Both the position numbers and the translations under genes were made by a program. A stretch of DNA of 64,000 nucleotides. Source: Corbicula japonica. Taxonomy: Eukaryota; Mollusca; Bivalvia; Venerida; Cyrenidae. Shown piece by piece: positions 25,949-38,400 of this stretch (position 1 is the first letter of the stretch; the number at the start of each line of letters is the position of its first letter). The notes beneath the pieces were generated by a model, which saw only the letters and a program-made list of their open reading frames with translations, was not told the origin of the DNA and made no database searches. Location: the NCBI GenBank assembly GCA_038501625.1, contig JAZAYU010000113.1, forward strand, positions 248,001 to 312,000, written 5' to 3'.

Positions 25949-26200
25949 TTATTTCGGCATATCCAACAACGTTAGCGATGTGCCTGTTACTGATTGAAGT
26001 CCTAGATTGGTCTTTTGTAGTCGCGGTTTTACATGCAAAGAATCATATATTCGTTTGTGCAGCACAGAAAATGATGCACCTGTATCAATGAGAGCGCGCA
26101 CTTTTAATTTGCCAATATTAACTAAACATGAACTTGGAATATCTTTAAAATGGTTTAAATTGTGAATAGCTTGCAAGTCTCCTTTACGTTTCCTACCATC
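25949..26200 (-). pseudogene. pol: Retroviral-type aspartic protease of pol
   Basis: The active-site motif ALIDTGASFSVL is intact. The frame ends at 25949, while the C-terminal half of the protease and the RT continue in the next frame, so a one-base lesion (or a frameshift site) lies near 25950-25990. Confidence 0.8.
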
Positions 26201-26223
26201 GACCTCTTTATGGTGGAAACGAC

Positions 26224-27118
26224 CTAGTTTTCCTGACCCCTATATTTTTTGTTTTGATTTGTGCCCTGGAGATTTTTCCAATCGCGGCACTCAGACTGAA
26301 AATGTCCTTGCCGACCACAAAACCAGCATCTACCCTTTTTAGAGCCATTATTTGTATTTCTTACGGCCTCACGAACTTCGTTGATTTGCGACTTTTGTCG
26401 CACGCGGCATTCACTTATGACATGACCTGATCGACGGCAATATGAACAGCTTTTATGCTGTCGGCGAGTATGATTAACCTCCATCGGTTCTAACTGTCTG
26501 TCGTCGCGAATGTTCTCTTGAGCGATCGCGCCCTCAAACTGAGACCGCCTTTTAATTCGCGCACAGATATTTTGTTCCCCGGTCGCGAGAGTGACGGCAT
26601 TTTGGAAGGTGCGCGGGTTTTCGCGGATAACCTTCGCTCTAACAGAAGGCTGTATTAACCCTTCTGTAAAAAAACATAATTAATTGTTGTTCGACGACCT
26701 GTAACCCATCGCCGATTCCCTCATAGGCCTCCTCAGCCAGTGCCATAATTCTGTCCGCGAAATTTCGGACATTTTCCCCTTGATGTTGTTTAATTCTTGT
26801 AAGTTCTGCAAATTTTAATTCTTTATTTTTAACTTCACCAAAACGCGACTCTAGCTCCGCCTTAAGTTCTGCCCAAGTAATTTCTTGATTGTTTTCTAAG
26901 TGCCTTTGAATAAAATCCGAAACTTTATCACTACTAAATTGAAATGCTAATTGAATTTTCTTTTCGTCCGGAATATTGTTAATGACAGCGCATTTGTTTA
27001 TACTTTTTATCCATGAATTAAATTTTGTCTGATCACCGTTAAAAGTTTTAATAATATCAGACAGACCGATGCGACCTAACTTTTCGTTAAGCGAATTAAT
27101 TGCCTGTGCCAAATCCAT
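26224..27118 (-). pseudogene. gag: Gag: capsid-like and nucleocapsid parts, frameshifted
   Basis: The first piece (26639-27118, starts MDLAQAINSL) has the Gag capsid-like helical region (e.g. ESRFGEVK, KQHQGENVRNFADRI). The second piece (26224-26484 and its upstream extension) has two CCHC knuckles, CSYCRRSGHVISEC and CWFCGRQGHFQSEC. The frame changes at a run of seven T (sense strand) at about 26668-26674. A one-base slip there fits a mutation; such runs can also be programmed shift sites, but the position before the zinc knuckles argues for mutation. Confidence 0.85.
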
Positions 27119-27202
27119 TATAACAAGTTCAAGCTAGGCCCTTGGAACAAAAACTAGTACAACTGACCTTTCATTCTCCGGCTTGGCGTTGCGTTCTCCC
27201 AG

Positions 27203-27224
27203 TCGAATCCTGGTCACGGCACCA
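27203..27224 (-). other. Primer binding site, tRNA-His type
   Basis: On the - strand this reads TGGTGCCGTGACC and on through ATTCGA, complementary to a tRNA 3' end of the form TCACGGCACCA plus T-arm. GCCGTGA/TCACGGC with discriminator A is the acceptor of animal tRNA-His. About 20 of 22 positions fit the usual sequence. It lies 10 bases from the LTR edge. Confidence 0.75.
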
Positions 27225-27234
27225 CAAAGGCGTT

Positions 27235-27585
27235 TGTAGCGTTATGCTACCGCAAGAAGAACACTAACAAAATGTAAGTGTGTGTCGGCACAGGAGCCCT
27301 CGTCGTGGTCGCTCGGACGAGCTACTAAGACTGCCGCACTGGAGAGCCTTGCTCGTCCAGTATATATGTAGAACCCTATCTGTTTACCTAGCTACCGTTA
27401 ATAACAAAGTTATATAATTATTGTAATAATAAATAGTCTGCAACCACAGCGATAACAGGCCGATACAGTGATTGTACCCGCTGACCCTATCCGCAGGCAG
27501 TGTCCAGTTCAAGCTTGACAAACTGACCCTCTGACAGGTTCATCGAGTACGATTTGATATCGCTGTAGTTGCTTATTATATTACA
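27235..27585 (-). repeat. 5' LTR of the env-bearing element
   Basis: 351 bp, TG...CA, paired with 15360-15710. Being on the - strand, it holds the element's promoter; a TATATA stretch is at about 27360-27367. Confidence 0.92.
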
Positions 27586-28129
27586 TTTACTATGACAATA
27601 ATTCATCATTAAATTTAATTCTAAAATCTAAACCATCTGCAAATACCAATACTGAATTTTTAAAATGTTACTAAATTCCAAACAGTAATTTAACTACACC
27701 TTGCGAAACGTTCTGCATCAATTTAAAGTATTAAAATTGCATTTATTTGTTCTGCCATTAATGGTTGCCGTGGAAAAAAATTAAGAGTGATGATCTTTTT
27801 ACTAAACAAATTCTTTTATATAAATTGTGAACATAAGAATAATGATTTTACACAATTACCTATCGTGCTTTATAATTAAACTATAAAAGACACTAGTCAC
27901 GAACGACAGCACTATTGCCATTAAGACTGTATCTATTTACTAGATCTCGCAAAACGTACATTATTTTGTTCAAAATGTCATTATCAATGCCCTTGTGGAA
28001 GACATTTTATAGGATTAAAATTCATGGTTTTCCTGGCAATCTGGTTACCATGGTAATACGGAATCGACCGTGTCGCAAAATAAGGCTTCTGACTGGAGCA
28101 TGTGACTTTCATCCGGGTGCAATAGTCTT

Positions 28130-28250
28130 TTGTGCTTACTTCCGGATTTAAAAAACTGAAAAGCCGCCATTTTGTTTCTCGATTCACATTTTCAGAAGTT
28201 CTTCTTCCATATGTTAGATAACAATTAAGATTAAACTCGCCTAAAAATTA
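28130..28250 (+). promoter_or_regulatory. Possible TATA-less promoter and first non-coding exon of the Cys-rich gene
   Basis: ACTTCCGG (ETS-type site, about 28138-28146) and GCCGCCATTTTG (inverse of the YY1 consensus, about 28162-28174) stand close together, as in many animal TATA-less promoters. A good donor follows (AAG/GTAAATAAG, about 28252). The next coding exon in this direction is at 30881. Nothing else is seen at 27586-28130. Confidence 0.35.
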
Positions 28251-29199
28251 AGGTAAATAAGTTTCTACATTGATTAAAACCTTATATTGTCACAGAGTTA
28301 GAGTCTAACGGTAGACTCCACCGTAGCGACGTGCATTACGGTAGTTGTTCGAATTTTGGTTAATTAATTAAAATACAGAGTGGCAAAGTGACAATTACAC
28401 CGGTTTCCCCAACATTCTAAAGGTTGTATTAAGGTAAATAACTCAGTATTCCTCCGTGGTCCATTCGAATGAAGTCCGTTTCATTATATGCTATTTTTTT
28501 CTCTTCATCTGGGGGCCTCTTAACCGTTAGAAATCGACCTGTTTGTGACTTGTTTGCAGGAATAACATGTCAGGAAAATAAATGAAAGCAATTTCATGCC
28601 TATATCTCGTTTGGTAGAGGCGCACTAGTTCCGAAAGAGCGGATGTATATATTTGGCACCGTATTTGCGATACCGCGTTTAAAATAGTGTCTGTTCGGTT
28701 AGAGATCAGTAATTTTCTTACAAGTAAGTTAACCCCCCTTTTGCTGTGTGTTTTGCAATAGATGAAATGTAGATCTTCACAGTCATATATGGTTGTCTAG
28801 AAATTAAGATGATAGAAATCATGTTAAATGTGCATTGAATATTGGGAATTTAACATTGAGGTCTATGGGAATTGGATTTACCTTGGTTCAACCTAAACAT
28901 TGGAAATTTACATCGACGTTTTTATTATTTTTTTACTGCAATCATCAACAAGAACAGTAAGTTTAACATTGCAGATTAGATAGTAATATCGATTGCTTTC
29001 GTTTTAATTTGGTATGGGAAAGCGATTAGGTATTGCGTTGAATTAACTCTGGATATTGTTGACTGGACAGAACTGGTCAAATGAAATCTGACCAGCTTGA
29101 AGATGTGTATTCATGATCAGGACTCGAACCAAAGGTTTGCAGATATAGCATAAAGCTACTCTGCTAATATAAGTTGTTTGGGGCAAGGTAAAGCTGTGT

Positions 29200-29778
29200 T
29201 TACCAAATGCTATCTGAATAACGCTTCATTTACAATAAATAAAAAATTTTAGAGCTACATTTCATAAAAAAATGAGGCAGTGTAGAATGATTTAAATAGG
29301 AAGCACGGCAAAGACGTGTTTACCACTTATTATTTATTTCAGATTTTAGGAATAATTGCTCTGCAGAGGTGCAGAAATTTTCTTTTACCCACTCGCTCTG
29401 CAGGTCGAGTGAATGAGTAAGTGCACTCGCCCTTACAGAAAGTACACTCGCCCTTACATTTTAAATAAAATACTCTTTCTGTAAGGCTTTGTTTACCTGC
29501 TATCTGAATAATGCTTCATTTACAACAAATAAAAATTATTAGAGCTACATTTCATAAAAAAATTAGGCATATTTTAGAATGATTTAAATAGGAAGCACGG
29601 CGAAGCCGTGTTTACCACTAATTATTTATTTCAGATTTTAGGAATAATTGCTCTGACAGAGGTGTAGAAATTTTCTTTGACCCAATCGCCCTGCAGGTCG
29701 ATTGAATGAGTAAGTGCACTCGCCCTTACAGAAAGTACACTCGCCCTTACATTTTAAATAAAATACTATTTCTGTTGC
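29200..29778 (+). repeat. Tandem duplication of a ~290-bp unit
   Basis: GCTATCTGAATAA occurs at 29209 and 29499. The following ~280 bp recur with few changes, including AGGAAGCACGGC(A/G)AAG(A/C)CGTGTT, GCACTCGCCCTTACAGAAAG and CCCTTACATTTTAAATAAAA. Related words (CTGGTCGAGTG, CTACACCTCTGCTCTG) appear degraded at 30110-30210. It lies in the presumed first intron of the Cys-rich gene; no coding frame. Confidence 0.75.
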
Positions 29779-30894
29779 AATTTTCGTTTTTCTTTTCATT
29801 CTATCTCGTTCTTACTGTCTCGCTCGCTCTCTCGCTTTTCATCATCACCCGTATCTTGTGTAAAAATCTTCATTTGTTACTACATAATTTTTGACATACA
29901 GCGGGAAAAAAGGTGCACTTCCAGCCTCGTTCTGATTTGGGAAACCCAATGATGATAAATATAAATCGCTGTTGTTATCTTTACATCAGAAACGTTCCGA
30001 ATACACTGGAAATCGACCGAAATTCCGGAAATCGAATTGTATTTTGTAAACAAAGTGAAAATATTTCATTTTTCGAAGAAAACACATGTGCTTTGCTGAA
30101 AAATTTACTCACCCTGCTGGTCGAGTGTTTCGGCCGCTTCGCTAGACCCAACGGATCATTTACTCGCCATGGCGAGCGGTCGAGTGGAATTCTACACCTC
30201 TGCTCTGTCAAACAAGTAACTGTTACAAGTTCAAATGTGTTGCATAGTGAAGCCGTGTTGACCATAAAATGATTAATTAATTGGTATAAATTTGAAAATT
30301 TATTTATTTTATTTAGTTTTCAAAGTCCAATAGTTTGTGTCGAGCTTTTGTATACATGCCTTGGTCCAGATGTTTGAGTGTAATGATCGCTACAGACTTC
30401 CCGAAAGTTGTAAAAAAGTGTCAGACATGAGGTCAAACAAGATATGAAAATCTGTCTGACCGAAACAATTTCTGCCTTACTGAAACATTTAACACATTAA
30501 ATAAGCAAAACACAGTATTAAGGGTGCTTTTGTTGTTTTTTTTCAGTGGTACAAATTGTCATTATGACGAATACGTAAAATATTTCATTCGGATATCCTC
30601 ACTCATTTCCCTCGGAACAGTCGCGAATCAAAACAGCGAGTAAAATTGAAAGTTAGCGAGTAAAATTGGAATATGCAGATCAAATTTTTGCCGGACATTC
30701 CGTCCTACAACATTGGAAATCACATCAGACCAGTCAAAATTTTACCGGACAGGTCCGACGGTCCGGCGACTTTAAGGCAGTCTGTCACTAAGAAAATAAA
30801 TTAAGTCATCGGAAGGTACATGCATGCATTGGGCAAATAATATCGTTTATAAAATTTGTTTTTTGTAATTTGTATTTCAGTTTAAAGTAAACAT

Positions 30895-32810
30895 ATGAAA
30901 GATGCTTCACAAATCTGGTTCAAAGAGCATGAAACTAGAATAGGAGAAAAATTAGACTACTGGAGAGGTAATTTTTTTTAATTTACCCTTAATAAACTGT
31001 ACAAACACTCAAACAGCACAGAATTTGCCCTTCCTTTACATGACTATGCATGGCTGGACAAACCCACTAGCCCGAAGCCTTGGACAAGCTGAAAATTGTA
31101 TCGGACAATCTCAAAATATCTGATTGCTTGTCCGTGGGCTAGCTCAATTTTTTAGTGTAGACTAGTTTAAACGTTAATTTGATATGCGCCATTCTCTTTT
31201 AGCACCATATTCATATCATATTACAACAGCAATAAGTTTATTACAAAATAACATGTTTTGAGATCTATTTTAACATTATCAAGCCCCCATGTAACGCTTC
31301 CTCTTGAAATTCGTGTTTCTTTCTTTACTGTTAATACTGACTAATCAGAGTTTGCTTATTTGCGCAAAAGTAGGACTAGCTGAAATGTTTACCCAGCTAG
31401 TTCTGGACTAGTTACTAAAAAATCTAAATTTGTCCAGCCCTGCTATGGTGTACCATAATCTCTGGCATGTTCACACAACATCACCTGAACATGCCAAATT
31501 TTTGGAAGACACAGAATCAAACGCCACAAAGTTTCTCTGCGGACCATGTTGTACATATAGATGGGTCCCTGTGGTCACTTATTTAATCCTTTATTTAGGG
31601 GATAAATCTCATAATCTTGTTCACTGTTTTTAGAAAGAAAACAATGCTGTTTCAGTTTTCACAGTTAGTAACTTAACCTACTTCATGGACACACTTTTTT
31701 ACCAAAAATGTTCAGCCCATGTAAATCCAGATCAGATGGCATAGATGTAGATTCACATCAGCTGGCACATCTTTTTGTGGTCTTTAAAATGTGATAACAC
31801 TCTGGTTTTATGCTAATCTTCCTTTTATGTGATTTTAATAAAAAGACCCTACATGTAATAAATAAATTATGGCAACAGTTACAGTATGAATTGTTCACTG
31901 TTAACTGCAACAGCAATTTATGTAAATCTTCATAAGCCACAAAAGGTACAGTATAACTGACTTACTAGTTATCAGAGAAGATTTAAAATAAAACATTTAT
32001 TTTCAGAGATGTGTTTCACCAAGCTTATGAAGCCTATAGCAGAACTGGTAGACAGCAATGGCACAGAATATGAACATTACCATAGTAAACAGATACAAGG
32101 TTTGCATAAATTTTCTTTATTTTCATTTATTAAAGCTGCATGAATGTATAATACACATCACACTGAATCTACCGGTGCATGAATATAAGTTACTATGTTA
32201 GTTTTTTTTACATTTTACTTCATGAATACACTCTTTATCACATTAGTGACCAATGTATATCCAGTTCAGCAGGCTCATCTGTGCAGTCTGATCAGGATCT
32301 AGACTGCTTTAGATTCATGAGGTTATTTCTGACCAAGAAGCAATCAGTTTAGATCCAGATCAGACACCAAAAATGTTCGGCTGACGTGGAACTAAACTGT
32401 TGTCCATGTGATTTAAAGAGTCTCCATAGAGTAAGTCAGGAGTCAGGATACCTGAAGTAATTATCAGAGCATACAAAATCAATGTATTTGACAAATTTTA
32501 TTTTTGTGTCTAAATATTTTAAATCAATTTTAACTGTCGGCAAATAAATTTATAAAAGCAATAAGATATAAAATTATTTTTGAAGATAAATTAATTTGCT
32601 GTTGAATTTAATATTTCAGGAAAACAGCTTCACATGAAATGCTGTGGGGAGACCAGGTTAACTGTTCTAGACAGTAGAGGGAGCATACAGTTTACATATA
32701 CTTCCACTACTAATTCCTGCAATAGAAGGTGCTGCTTTGGAAGTTTATGTCACTTGACAAGAAAAAAAATTGTCTATACAATTATACTGTGTGATTCTGA
32801 TATCAAATAA
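30895..32810 (+). CDS. Small Cys-rich protein, three coding exons (about 118 residues)
   Basis: The coding exons are 30895-30967, 32007-32099 and 32620-32810. ATG 30895 has an in-frame TAA 10 bases upstream within the same exon, which fixes the start. Both introns have GT-AG and phase 1 at each junction. The product starts MKDASQIWFKEHETRIGEKL. The last exon is Cys-rich: HMKCCGETRLTVLDSRG, then NSCNRRCCFGSLCHL, ending at TAA 32808-32810. No signal peptide or membrane segment is obvious. The pattern CCG..R.....D..G followed by C...CCF recalls the Cys-rich core of phospholipid scramblases, but too little is present to assign that family. It may be a truncated relative or an unrelated protein. 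Confidence 0.5.
32255..32304. repeat. Degraded hairpin of the GTAGATCC family
   Basis: GTATATCCAGTTCAGC at the left and GTCTGATCAGGATCTAGAC at the right are approximate inverse copies of the TIR at 12987. Another fragment (GTAAATCCAGATCAG) is at 31721. Both are in intron 2 of the Cys-rich gene. Confidence 0.45.
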
Positions 32811-35032
32811 TACAAAAACGTTTAAATGTAGACCTCATTGAAGAACAGTAAATGAACAACACCATCAGTATAATTTTGTTATGAATATAATTTGCTGTTA
32901 AATGGAACCATAGAAAATAGGAATAGACTCCTTTGAACACCATTTGCTTTTCATGGACTAATTTGAATGTTTCATTCTATTCGGATAATAAATTCCGCTA
33001 CTGTCACTCATAGTATTATCTTAAGTCCTCAGACCCAAAAGTATGTTTGTTGATTTCAAGCTTGAATATTCAAAGAAAATGACAAGCTTCGCTACTTGCT
33101 CTGTCATTGGTATCACCATATTCCAACTAGGTATTTTAGGTGTTGTGGAATGATGTTTTACAATCTACCTTGTTAACCAGATTTTTATGAGTCTACATAT
33201 CTTATACCATCGGTCAGCCTTGCATTTTGATCACATTTTGGTGCTGTTTAACTAAGAGTTTACAGGCAAACTGGTGTATTCAACATCTCAAAGGATTCTT
33301 CCAAACTTCACAGAATCATTCAGCTCACTAAGATGTAGTGTTGCATCTTACAACCTTGACCAGTTTTGGTTAAAAAGTAAAACAACAAATGATGACTTGT
33401 TTCTTTGTTTTACTGTTAAACATACGATATACATCACTTTTGATTCGTCGATTCCGAGAGAGGCAGTGCCTTAGTTCATATTAGTTACAAGCGAAAATCT
33501 TATTTTTAACTATCAATGGTTTTCATTCATTTTTAAACTGAAGAATCAATACTTTTACACGTTACCCATCATGTTTTAAAATTACGATAAAAGTGTATCA
33601 TTCAACATGTTCTCACAATGAAAACGAGTCATAAATGACAGCAAATTATCATTCTATATTGTAATTTATTACTTATTATTGCAAAACTTGAAATATGTTT
33701 TTATATAGCATAATTAATGCCTTCAAGGAAAACAACTTACAACTTTTAGGACTTAAACGCACTTTTGGTAAAGTATCGTTCATCATATTGGTTGCTATGG
33801 AAACGATTTATAGAATAACTAAGTAATGTCACAGAACGATAATCCGCATAAGGCGGGGTTATTCTCTATTTTCTGTAGACATATAATAAAATTACAGACT
33901 TTACATAAATTTCTGAGACAAAAGTAGTGTAATGTTGTGTCAAAGATATGAACGAACGTTGACATGAACATTGGCAGTGTGCAAAAGTATGAGCATGAAA
34001 GAAAACTTAAGTAAGGGACATATAAAATGCGGGTCTGATACCTAGTTTAGGCATTTATACTGAACAAAAATGAAAACTTACCAGATTTTAAATTCAAACT
34101 TGTTTTCAGTGATGCTATAATTTATCTTTCATTTAATTTGTTGTATTTGCACAATCTTACATTTGATAAAGCGGGAAGACGTCGTTATGTTTTTACAGGG
34201 GTCAAGATTATCTCCATTTTCCTAAATAATGGTGTGATCGATAATTTTTAATAAACATTTTTGAAGCAGATATACTTGACTATAAGAATTTGATTTAGAA
34301 GTTTATGGCATGTACAAACGGAAAAACACATTAAAGCCCACTGATGCAAAGAAATAAGATACAGTTACTTAAATATCCTATTTTTGCAAATTACCTCCCT
34401 TTTAATTAAAAAAAGAACAACCACCAATGCTTAATTTTCCACAACCACATATTCTTCTTTTGTTGTTTCTTTTTTTAAACCGATAGATAATGAACCGATA
34501 AATTTCAAGAGAAATATAATGGTGATCATATTCCTTCAGATATTTGCATTCTCTGGCATCATTAATGTAATGGAAGTTTTCCAAGTTATTCATGTCAAGT
34601 TTTCATTTTGGCTAAGTATATATCATTTTTAAATTCTAACCAAACAATGTTTACGGTCGCTGAATCAGATATAATAATCTAAGAAAATAATCCTATAGGA
34701 CACGTAGGCCGCAACACTGGGAATTGACGAAAAATGTATAATATTCGAAGTATAAATCAGATCAGATTTGTAATTATCTGCCTCAGAACTTGTTCATTGT
34801 TTTGTGTTTTTTGTTCAGGTTCTTGTAGTAATTACGTCAAATCTTGGAGGACTTGAGGGTAACTAGCATATGAAAAGAGTTGAGAAATATTAAACAGATA
34901 AACATGAACAATAGATAACGAGTTTGTTCTTCATGGTTGTGAGTTTAGTGCACCTTAGAATTTAAAGACAAGTTTTGCAACTGACCGTTTAACTGCTGCA
35001 TCCTCCGAAATTCAAATAAGAAAAGTGCCTAG
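32811..35032. other. Intergenic stretch without a recognisable gene
   Basis: AT-rich; no frame with family features on either strand. The stretch 33800-33865 contains a weak inverted pair (AGAATAAC/GTTATTCT). Confidence 0.4.
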
Positions 35033-35266
35033 TGTTGTGTATCATACCAAGGGACATAACAATGCAGCTTCAGGATCACTCTTAGTACAAGAGTTGCTGT
35101 CACTGCGCTATATAATAAGCATGCCTCATTGTTTTAGATGCATTGTATTAAATACTCTCGTAGCACTTATAGCATGTAGATTAAACTGTAGTAATCTATC
35201 AAAGCGTTATTCATATTGGGCCTCGAACCCTTACCATGGATAAACCGTCAAGACAATGACATAACA
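35033..35266 (+). repeat. 5' LTR of the Steamer-like element
   Basis: It starts TGTTGTGTATCATACC. The part shared with the 3' LTR runs to 35208 (AAAGCGTT). If the LTR ends next to the primer site, its end is TAACA at 35266 and the length is 234 bp. TATATAATAAG (about 35110) is a likely TATA box. Confidence 0.75.
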
Positions 35267-35280
35267 TGGTGTCAGAAGTG
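35267..35280 (+). other. Primer binding site, tRNA-Leu type
   Basis: TGGTGTCAGAAGTG is complementary to the 3' end of animal tRNA-Leu (CACTTCTGACACCA), the primer described for Mag-like elements. Confidence 0.7.
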
Positions 35281-35439
35281 AACTTATGGACTTACATTAA
35301 ATTGTAAATGTGGACTTACATTAAATTGTAATTCAGAAGCGTTGTAATTTCATTAAATTGAAAACTGACAATTGTCGGACTTGCACTACATTGCAAATGT
35401 AATGGGCTTACATTCAATTGTAAACATGGATTTTTTGTC

Positions 35440-38400
35440 TTGAAATTGTTACTAGACAGTGTGAAATCAAAATCGTTGGAATTAAATAAAACCATAAGAA
35501 GAAAAATGGCAAAATTATCACCTCCAGAAAATTTTGATTTTACAAACCCGAGCAAATGGGATGAGTGGAAGCAAAGGTTTTCATTCTACAGAACAGCATC
35601 CAAGCTACATAAAGACGATGGAGACATTCAGGTGGCCACATTAATATACACAATGGGTCAGAATGCTGACAATTTGATGAAATCATTCAATTTATCAGAT
35701 GACGACAAAAAGAAATATGACACTGTCTTGGGAGAATTCGATAAGTATTTTAATCCTAAGAGAAATGTTATCCACGAGCGTGCCAAATTCCATTTGAGAC
35801 GTCAAAACCAAGGGGAAACTGTAGAGTCGTTCATTCGATCACTGTACGAATTATCAGAAAACTGTGCTTTTCCGGGAGACACAAAAGTTGAACAAATTAG
35901 AGACAGGATAGTTATCGGAATTCTTGACTTGAATTTGTCAGAAAAGATGCAACTGGAATCTGAGCTGACACTTGAAAAGGCTATTCAAATGGCTAGGCAG
36001 AGCGAAATTGTTAAACTTCAAGTCAAAGATCAACATAGCACCGAGCAAGGGACAGCGGATGAGGTCAGCCGAGGAGCACGACCAGAACAACATTGGGGTG
36101 GACAACGGGGGCAACATCAGAATACAAGCAACAAAAAGCAACAACCCATGTCTGAAGGACAGAAACAATGTTCTAGGTGTAACCGTAAACATATTCAGGG
36201 AAAGTGCCCTGCGAAAGGGAAAAGCTGTTACAAATGTGAAAAGATGGATCACTTTGCTATATGCTGCAGAACAAAAACACTAAATGAACTTTCAGATCAG
36301 AGTGATTTTCTGGGAGCAATAGAAACAGGAGAGAATGGCTCATGGAACACAAAGTTGAAGGTGAGACATAATTATATCAGTTTCAAAATCGACACTGGTG
36401 CAGATGTAACAGTAATTTCAGAAAATGTGTTTAAGTCCCTGAACATACCAAAATTGCGGAAAACAAATAGAAAGTTGTTTGGTCCGGGAAACAAGCAATT
36501 AAATGTTCTAGGCACGTTCACCGAAACGTTGTCAAATGAGTCATATATGACAGCCGAAAAAATATTTGTAGTACGCGGGATTAACAGGTGTCTGTTAGGT
36601 CGACCAGCGATAACCGGTTTAAGATTAATCAGCTTAAATACCATTGATGAAATCATTTCACTAGAGTCTGTTAGACGTGATCATCCATCGCTATTTAACG
36701 AATTAGGACTGTTGGGAGGAGAGTACTGCATTTCTTTGAATGATGGCGCAAAGCCATATTCACTCAATGTACCGCGTCGCGTACCGTTTCCATTACTTCC
36801 TAAAGTCAAACTTGAACTTGAGAAAATGGAAAAGTCCAATGTCATTTTTAGGGTAGACCAGCCCACAGACTGGTGTGCAGGCATGGTTTGTGTGCCCAAG
36901 AGCAATGGAGAAGTCCGCATATGCGTTGATTTGACACAGTTAAACAAAAGCGTGCGCCGCGAAAACTTCCCTTTACCTATAATAGACCAGAGTCTAGGAC
37001 TAATGGCAAACGCGAAGTATTTTAGCAAGTTAGATGCTACGAGCAGCTTTTGGCAGGTACAGCTTGCTGAAGCGAGCAAATTGCTTACCACTTTTATAAC
37101 TCCTTACGGAAGGTTTGCATTTAACCGACTACCGTTTGGTTTATCAAGTAGTAGTGAATATTTCCAAAAAAGAATGTCACAGATACTTGAAGGCATTGAG
37201 GGGGTTCTATGTCAGACAGACGATGTCTTGATTTACGGACGGACTGAGCATGAGCATGACTCTAGACTAAAAACAGTCCTAAACAAATTAGAGCAAGCTA
37301 ATTTAACCCTTAACCCTTCTAAATGCGAGTTCAAGAAGGCCCAGGTCAAATTTGTAGGTCACATAGTGGGGCGAGATGGAATATCCACAGATCCTGACAA
37401 GGTCAAGGCCATAAAAAATCTAGGGGCTCCAAAAGATATTCATGGGGTTCGTAGTTTCATGGGTGCCATAACACAGATGGGCAAATTTACACCACTGTTA
37501 GCTGAGTACTCAAAACCAATTAGAGATTTATTGAGTACTAAGAATCACTTTCACTGGGGTTCTGAACAACAAGAAGCATTTGATAAGATCAAACATGTTC
37601 TAATAAATGCTCCTGTTTTAGCTTTATATGATCCAAATAAGGACACTGTAGTTATGACAGATGCATCTAGCTATGCCATTGGGGTAGTGGTACTCCAGAA
37701 ACAAGAAAATGGGGACCTGAAACCTGTTTCTTACGCTTCAAGGTCACTGTCACCGACAGAACAGAGGTACTCTATCATAGAAAAAGAGGCACTAGGCGTT
37801 ACTTATGGCTGTGAAAAACATAGTGATATGTTGATTGGAAAAGTCTTCCATATTAACACAGACCACAAGCCATTAGTACCGTTACTAGGTCAAAAAGATC
37901 TAAGTGATCTTCCTTTAAGGATACAAAGGTTTAGGCTAAGACTCATGTATTTTTCATATACAATTTCACATGTCCCTGGGAAACAATTATTTATGCCTGA
38001 CCTACTTAGCAGGAATACTGTTTGTGATGAGTTGACATTTGAGGAGCAACAAAATTGTGCTGAGACCGAAATATATGTTGATTGTGTTATCAAACATTTG
38101 CCGGCATCAGATAAAAGGTTACAGCAAATCAAGTCCAAACAAAAGACAGACATTGTGTGTCAAAAGTTAATTGAATTTTGCGAACATGGGTGGCCAAATG
38201 TCAAAAGTAAAGGCTGTGAAGTTTCAAAACTATACTGGCCTTTTATGGGTGAGATAACAATGAACAATGGGATTCTTATGAGAAATAATAGTTTATTTAT
38301 CCCTACAGAGTTAAGGACAGATATTTTATCTCATATACACGAGGCCCACCAAGGCATGGTAAAATGCAAGCAACGAGCACAGGACTCTGTTTGGTGGTTA

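Larger units (their letters stand above)
15360..27585 (-). mobile_element. Ty3/gypsy LTR retroelement with env-like gene (defective, with nested insertion)
   Basis: Two 351-bp direct repeats (15360-15710 and 27235-27585) start TG and end CA and flank, in - orientation, gag with two zinc knuckles, protease, reverse transcriptase/RNase H, integrase and an env-like gene. This is the order of Metaviridae elements that carry env. A primer binding site of tRNA-His type sits 10 bases inside the 5' LTR. Flanks are TTAAC and TTTAC, possibly a decayed 5-bp target duplication. The element is about 12.2 kb, of which about 3.2 kb (20951-24119) is an insertion. Several frameshifts and one in-frame stop show it is not autonomous. 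Confidence 0.92.

Noticed and set aside
27203..27224. A tRNA gene (sequence TCACGGCACCA with T-arm)
   Set aside because: Only the 3' end of a tRNA is present and it sits at the primer binding position of the LTR element.
35214..35230. TTGGGCCTCGAACCC as an alternative primer site
   Set aside because: It resembles a tRNA T-arm complement but lacks the TGG that pairs with CCA at the right place; TGGTGTCAGAAGTG at 35267 fits far better.
36681..37091. 136-codon - strand frame inside gag-pol
   Set aside because: It is a shadow of the intact + strand gag-pol frame.
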